43,870 nucleotides of DNA from UBA7359 sp964523895 (lineage in GTDB: Bacteria; Pseudomonadota; Gammaproteobacteria; Eutrophobiales; Eutrophobiaceae). The stretch is taken from positions 1 to 43,870 of the forward strand of contig CAZGBJ010000020.1 of the NCBI GenBank assembly GCA_964523895.1, given 5' to 3'. Positions within the stretch are counted from its first letter, which is position 1. Each line of letters begins with the position of its first letter. The notes below the pieces were generated by a model. The model saw nothing but the letters and a program-made list of their open reading frames with translations, was not told the origin of the DNA and searched no databases. Made by a program: the position numbers and the translations under genes. Positions 43,319 to 43,870 of this stretch are shown here, one piece after another.

Positions 43319-43560
43319 CACCAAAGTGCCTTATCATTTTGTGTTTTGGCGCGAGGTTCCAGGTGCATTTCCAGGCTGAGCGCAGACATATATCTGAATA
43401 CTGTTTCAAGTCGTACCCCCGGTCGTCCTGACTCAATTCCTGATATTGAACTTTGAAGAATGTTAAACTTTTTACCTGCATTGCTTTGTGTTAATCCTTG
43501 TTCTTTTCTGTAACGTCGCAGGACTTTGCCAAGGGTTTCAGATGAGGTAATAGGTATCAT
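43318..43560 (-). CDS. hipB: HipB antitoxin / repressor
   Basis: An 80-residue Xre-type helix-turn-helix protein (LGKVLRRYRKEQGLTQSNAG then ILQSSISGIESG) that should bind the upstream operators and neutralise HipA. The C-terminus ends in Trp (NDKALW), as does that of E. coli HipB. I chose the ATG at 43560 with an AAAGGCGAG ribosome site. A longer frame back to 43617 would start inside the operators and is rejected. Confidence 0.92.
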   Translation of the reverse strand: MIPITSSETLGKVLRRYRKEQGLTQSNAGKKFNILQSSISGIESGRPGVRLETVFRYMSALSLEMHLEPRAKTQNDKALW

Positions 43561-43592
43561 GATCGGTCTCGCCTTTAAAAGTGATATTAAAA

Positions 43593-43664
43593 ATATAGCT
43601 GTAAGTATATAAAACAAAAATATAGCTGTAAATAGATAATCTTGAAATATAGCTGTAAATGTAT
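43593..43664 (-). promoter_or_regulatory. hipBA promoter within three 27-bp-phased operators
   Basis: Three 18-bp repeats, ATATAGCTGTAARTRKAT-like, start at 43593, 43620 and 43647, exactly 27 bp apart with 9-bp gaps. The first has the form ATATA-N8-TATAT, recalling the TATCC-N8-GGATA operators of E. coli HipB. On the minus strand a -35 TTTACA (43632-43627) and -10 TATACT (43609-43604) are separated by 17 bp and lie within repeats 2 and 1. HipB binding would therefore block its own promoter. Confidence 0.82.
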
Positions 43665-43870
43665 AAAAATTATCTAAGTATTTGAAATATATATAAATAT
43701 TTGTTTAGATGACATCATGTTTCGTACAATTTTATTGTGTATTTTTATACTCAATAGCTTCAATCAATACTGAGCATACGATTAAATGCTTGTGAGCTGA
43801 AGGATGAACAGAGGTGTTAACCAGGTCGAATAACTGATACGAGTTTACTTCTAAATAGTAGAAAATGGTC
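43665..43870. other. Noncoding AT-rich edge
   Basis: I see no gene, RNA or repeat in these last 206 bases apart from AT-rich sequence upstream of hipBA. A gene may begin beyond the window. Confidence 0.4.

Noticed and set aside
43561..43617. N-terminal extension of hipB
   Set aside because: It would start within the operator repeats and lacks a ribosome site; the ATG at 43560 has one.
43586..43664. Possible CRISPR array formed by the hipBA repeats
   Set aside because: Only three 18-bp units with 9-bp gaps, and they overlap a promoter; spacing and size fit operators, not CRISPR.

Overview
The window looks like a chromosomal segment of a moderately AT-rich gammaproteobacterium. It begins with the 3' end of an rRNA operon. 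The conserved blocks yicC-gmk-rpoZ-spoT-ridA-recG, rph-rdgB-hemW and birA-coaX-SPOR-tRNA-Thr match the gene order known from Pseudomonas and related Gammaproteobacteria; cysB, ubiC/ubiA and mltC fit too. A SoxH-like metallohydrolase, a TauE/SafE-type permease, a 3-mercaptopyruvate-type sulfurtransferase and an iron-sulfur APS reductase suggest active sulfur metabolism. The species cannot be named from this sequence.

Layout. 1-578: 23S rRNA tail, a spacer hairpin, 5S rRNA and two successive terminators, the second preceded by a 16-bp copy of the 5S tail. 606-3895: secreted proteins of poorly known function, a SoxH-like metallo-beta-lactamase-fold protein abutted by an unrecognised gene, and a DUF465 protein. 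4033-7182: sulfur genes (TSUP permease, cysB, a thioredoxin-fold protein, APS reductase). 7375-12674: a hairpin-led small gene, an FHA protein, a putative metallopeptidase lipoprotein, a sulfurtransferase and a secreted VWA-TM-FHA protein. 12715-15435: birA, coaX, a SPOR protein and tRNA-Thr(UGU). 15491-18636: cell-wall genes, namely a TPR protein and an L,D-transpeptidase that share an NTF2-like tail, then a convergent M14 peptidase. 18629-27147: a long minus-strand housekeeping run (yicC, gmk, rpoZ, spoT, ridA, recG, ubiC, ubiA), broken between ridA and recG by a 161-bp miniature inverted-repeat element with a target duplication. 27320-35495: rph, rdgB, hemW, a Ser/Thr kinase with a putative Cache sensor, a GIY-YIG protein, an ABC exporter and an amidohydrolase lipoprotein. 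35805-39359: a zinc-ribbon protein, a TlpA-like thioredoxin, and a three-gene cluster of SH3, hemerythrin-like and Vps62-repeat proteins. 39475-41801: serC and mltC. 42029-43664: a hipBA toxin-antitoxin operon whose promoter lies inside three evenly spaced operator repeats.

Three themes link the genes. One is phospho-signalling: a membrane eukaryote-like kinase and two FHA proteins, but no recognisable PP2C phosphatase in the window. The second is envelope and peptidoglycan work: L,D-transpeptidase, MpaA-like peptidase, MltC, SPOR and SH3 proteins. The third is sulfur assimilation under CysB. The most unusual items are the Vps62/coiled-coil/TM protein with its operon partners, the kinase-Cache receptor, the paired NTF2-tailed wall proteins, the MITE inside a conserved operon, and the 27-bp-phased hipBA operators. 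Assignments rest on motifs read by eye and family knowledge; no database search was run.
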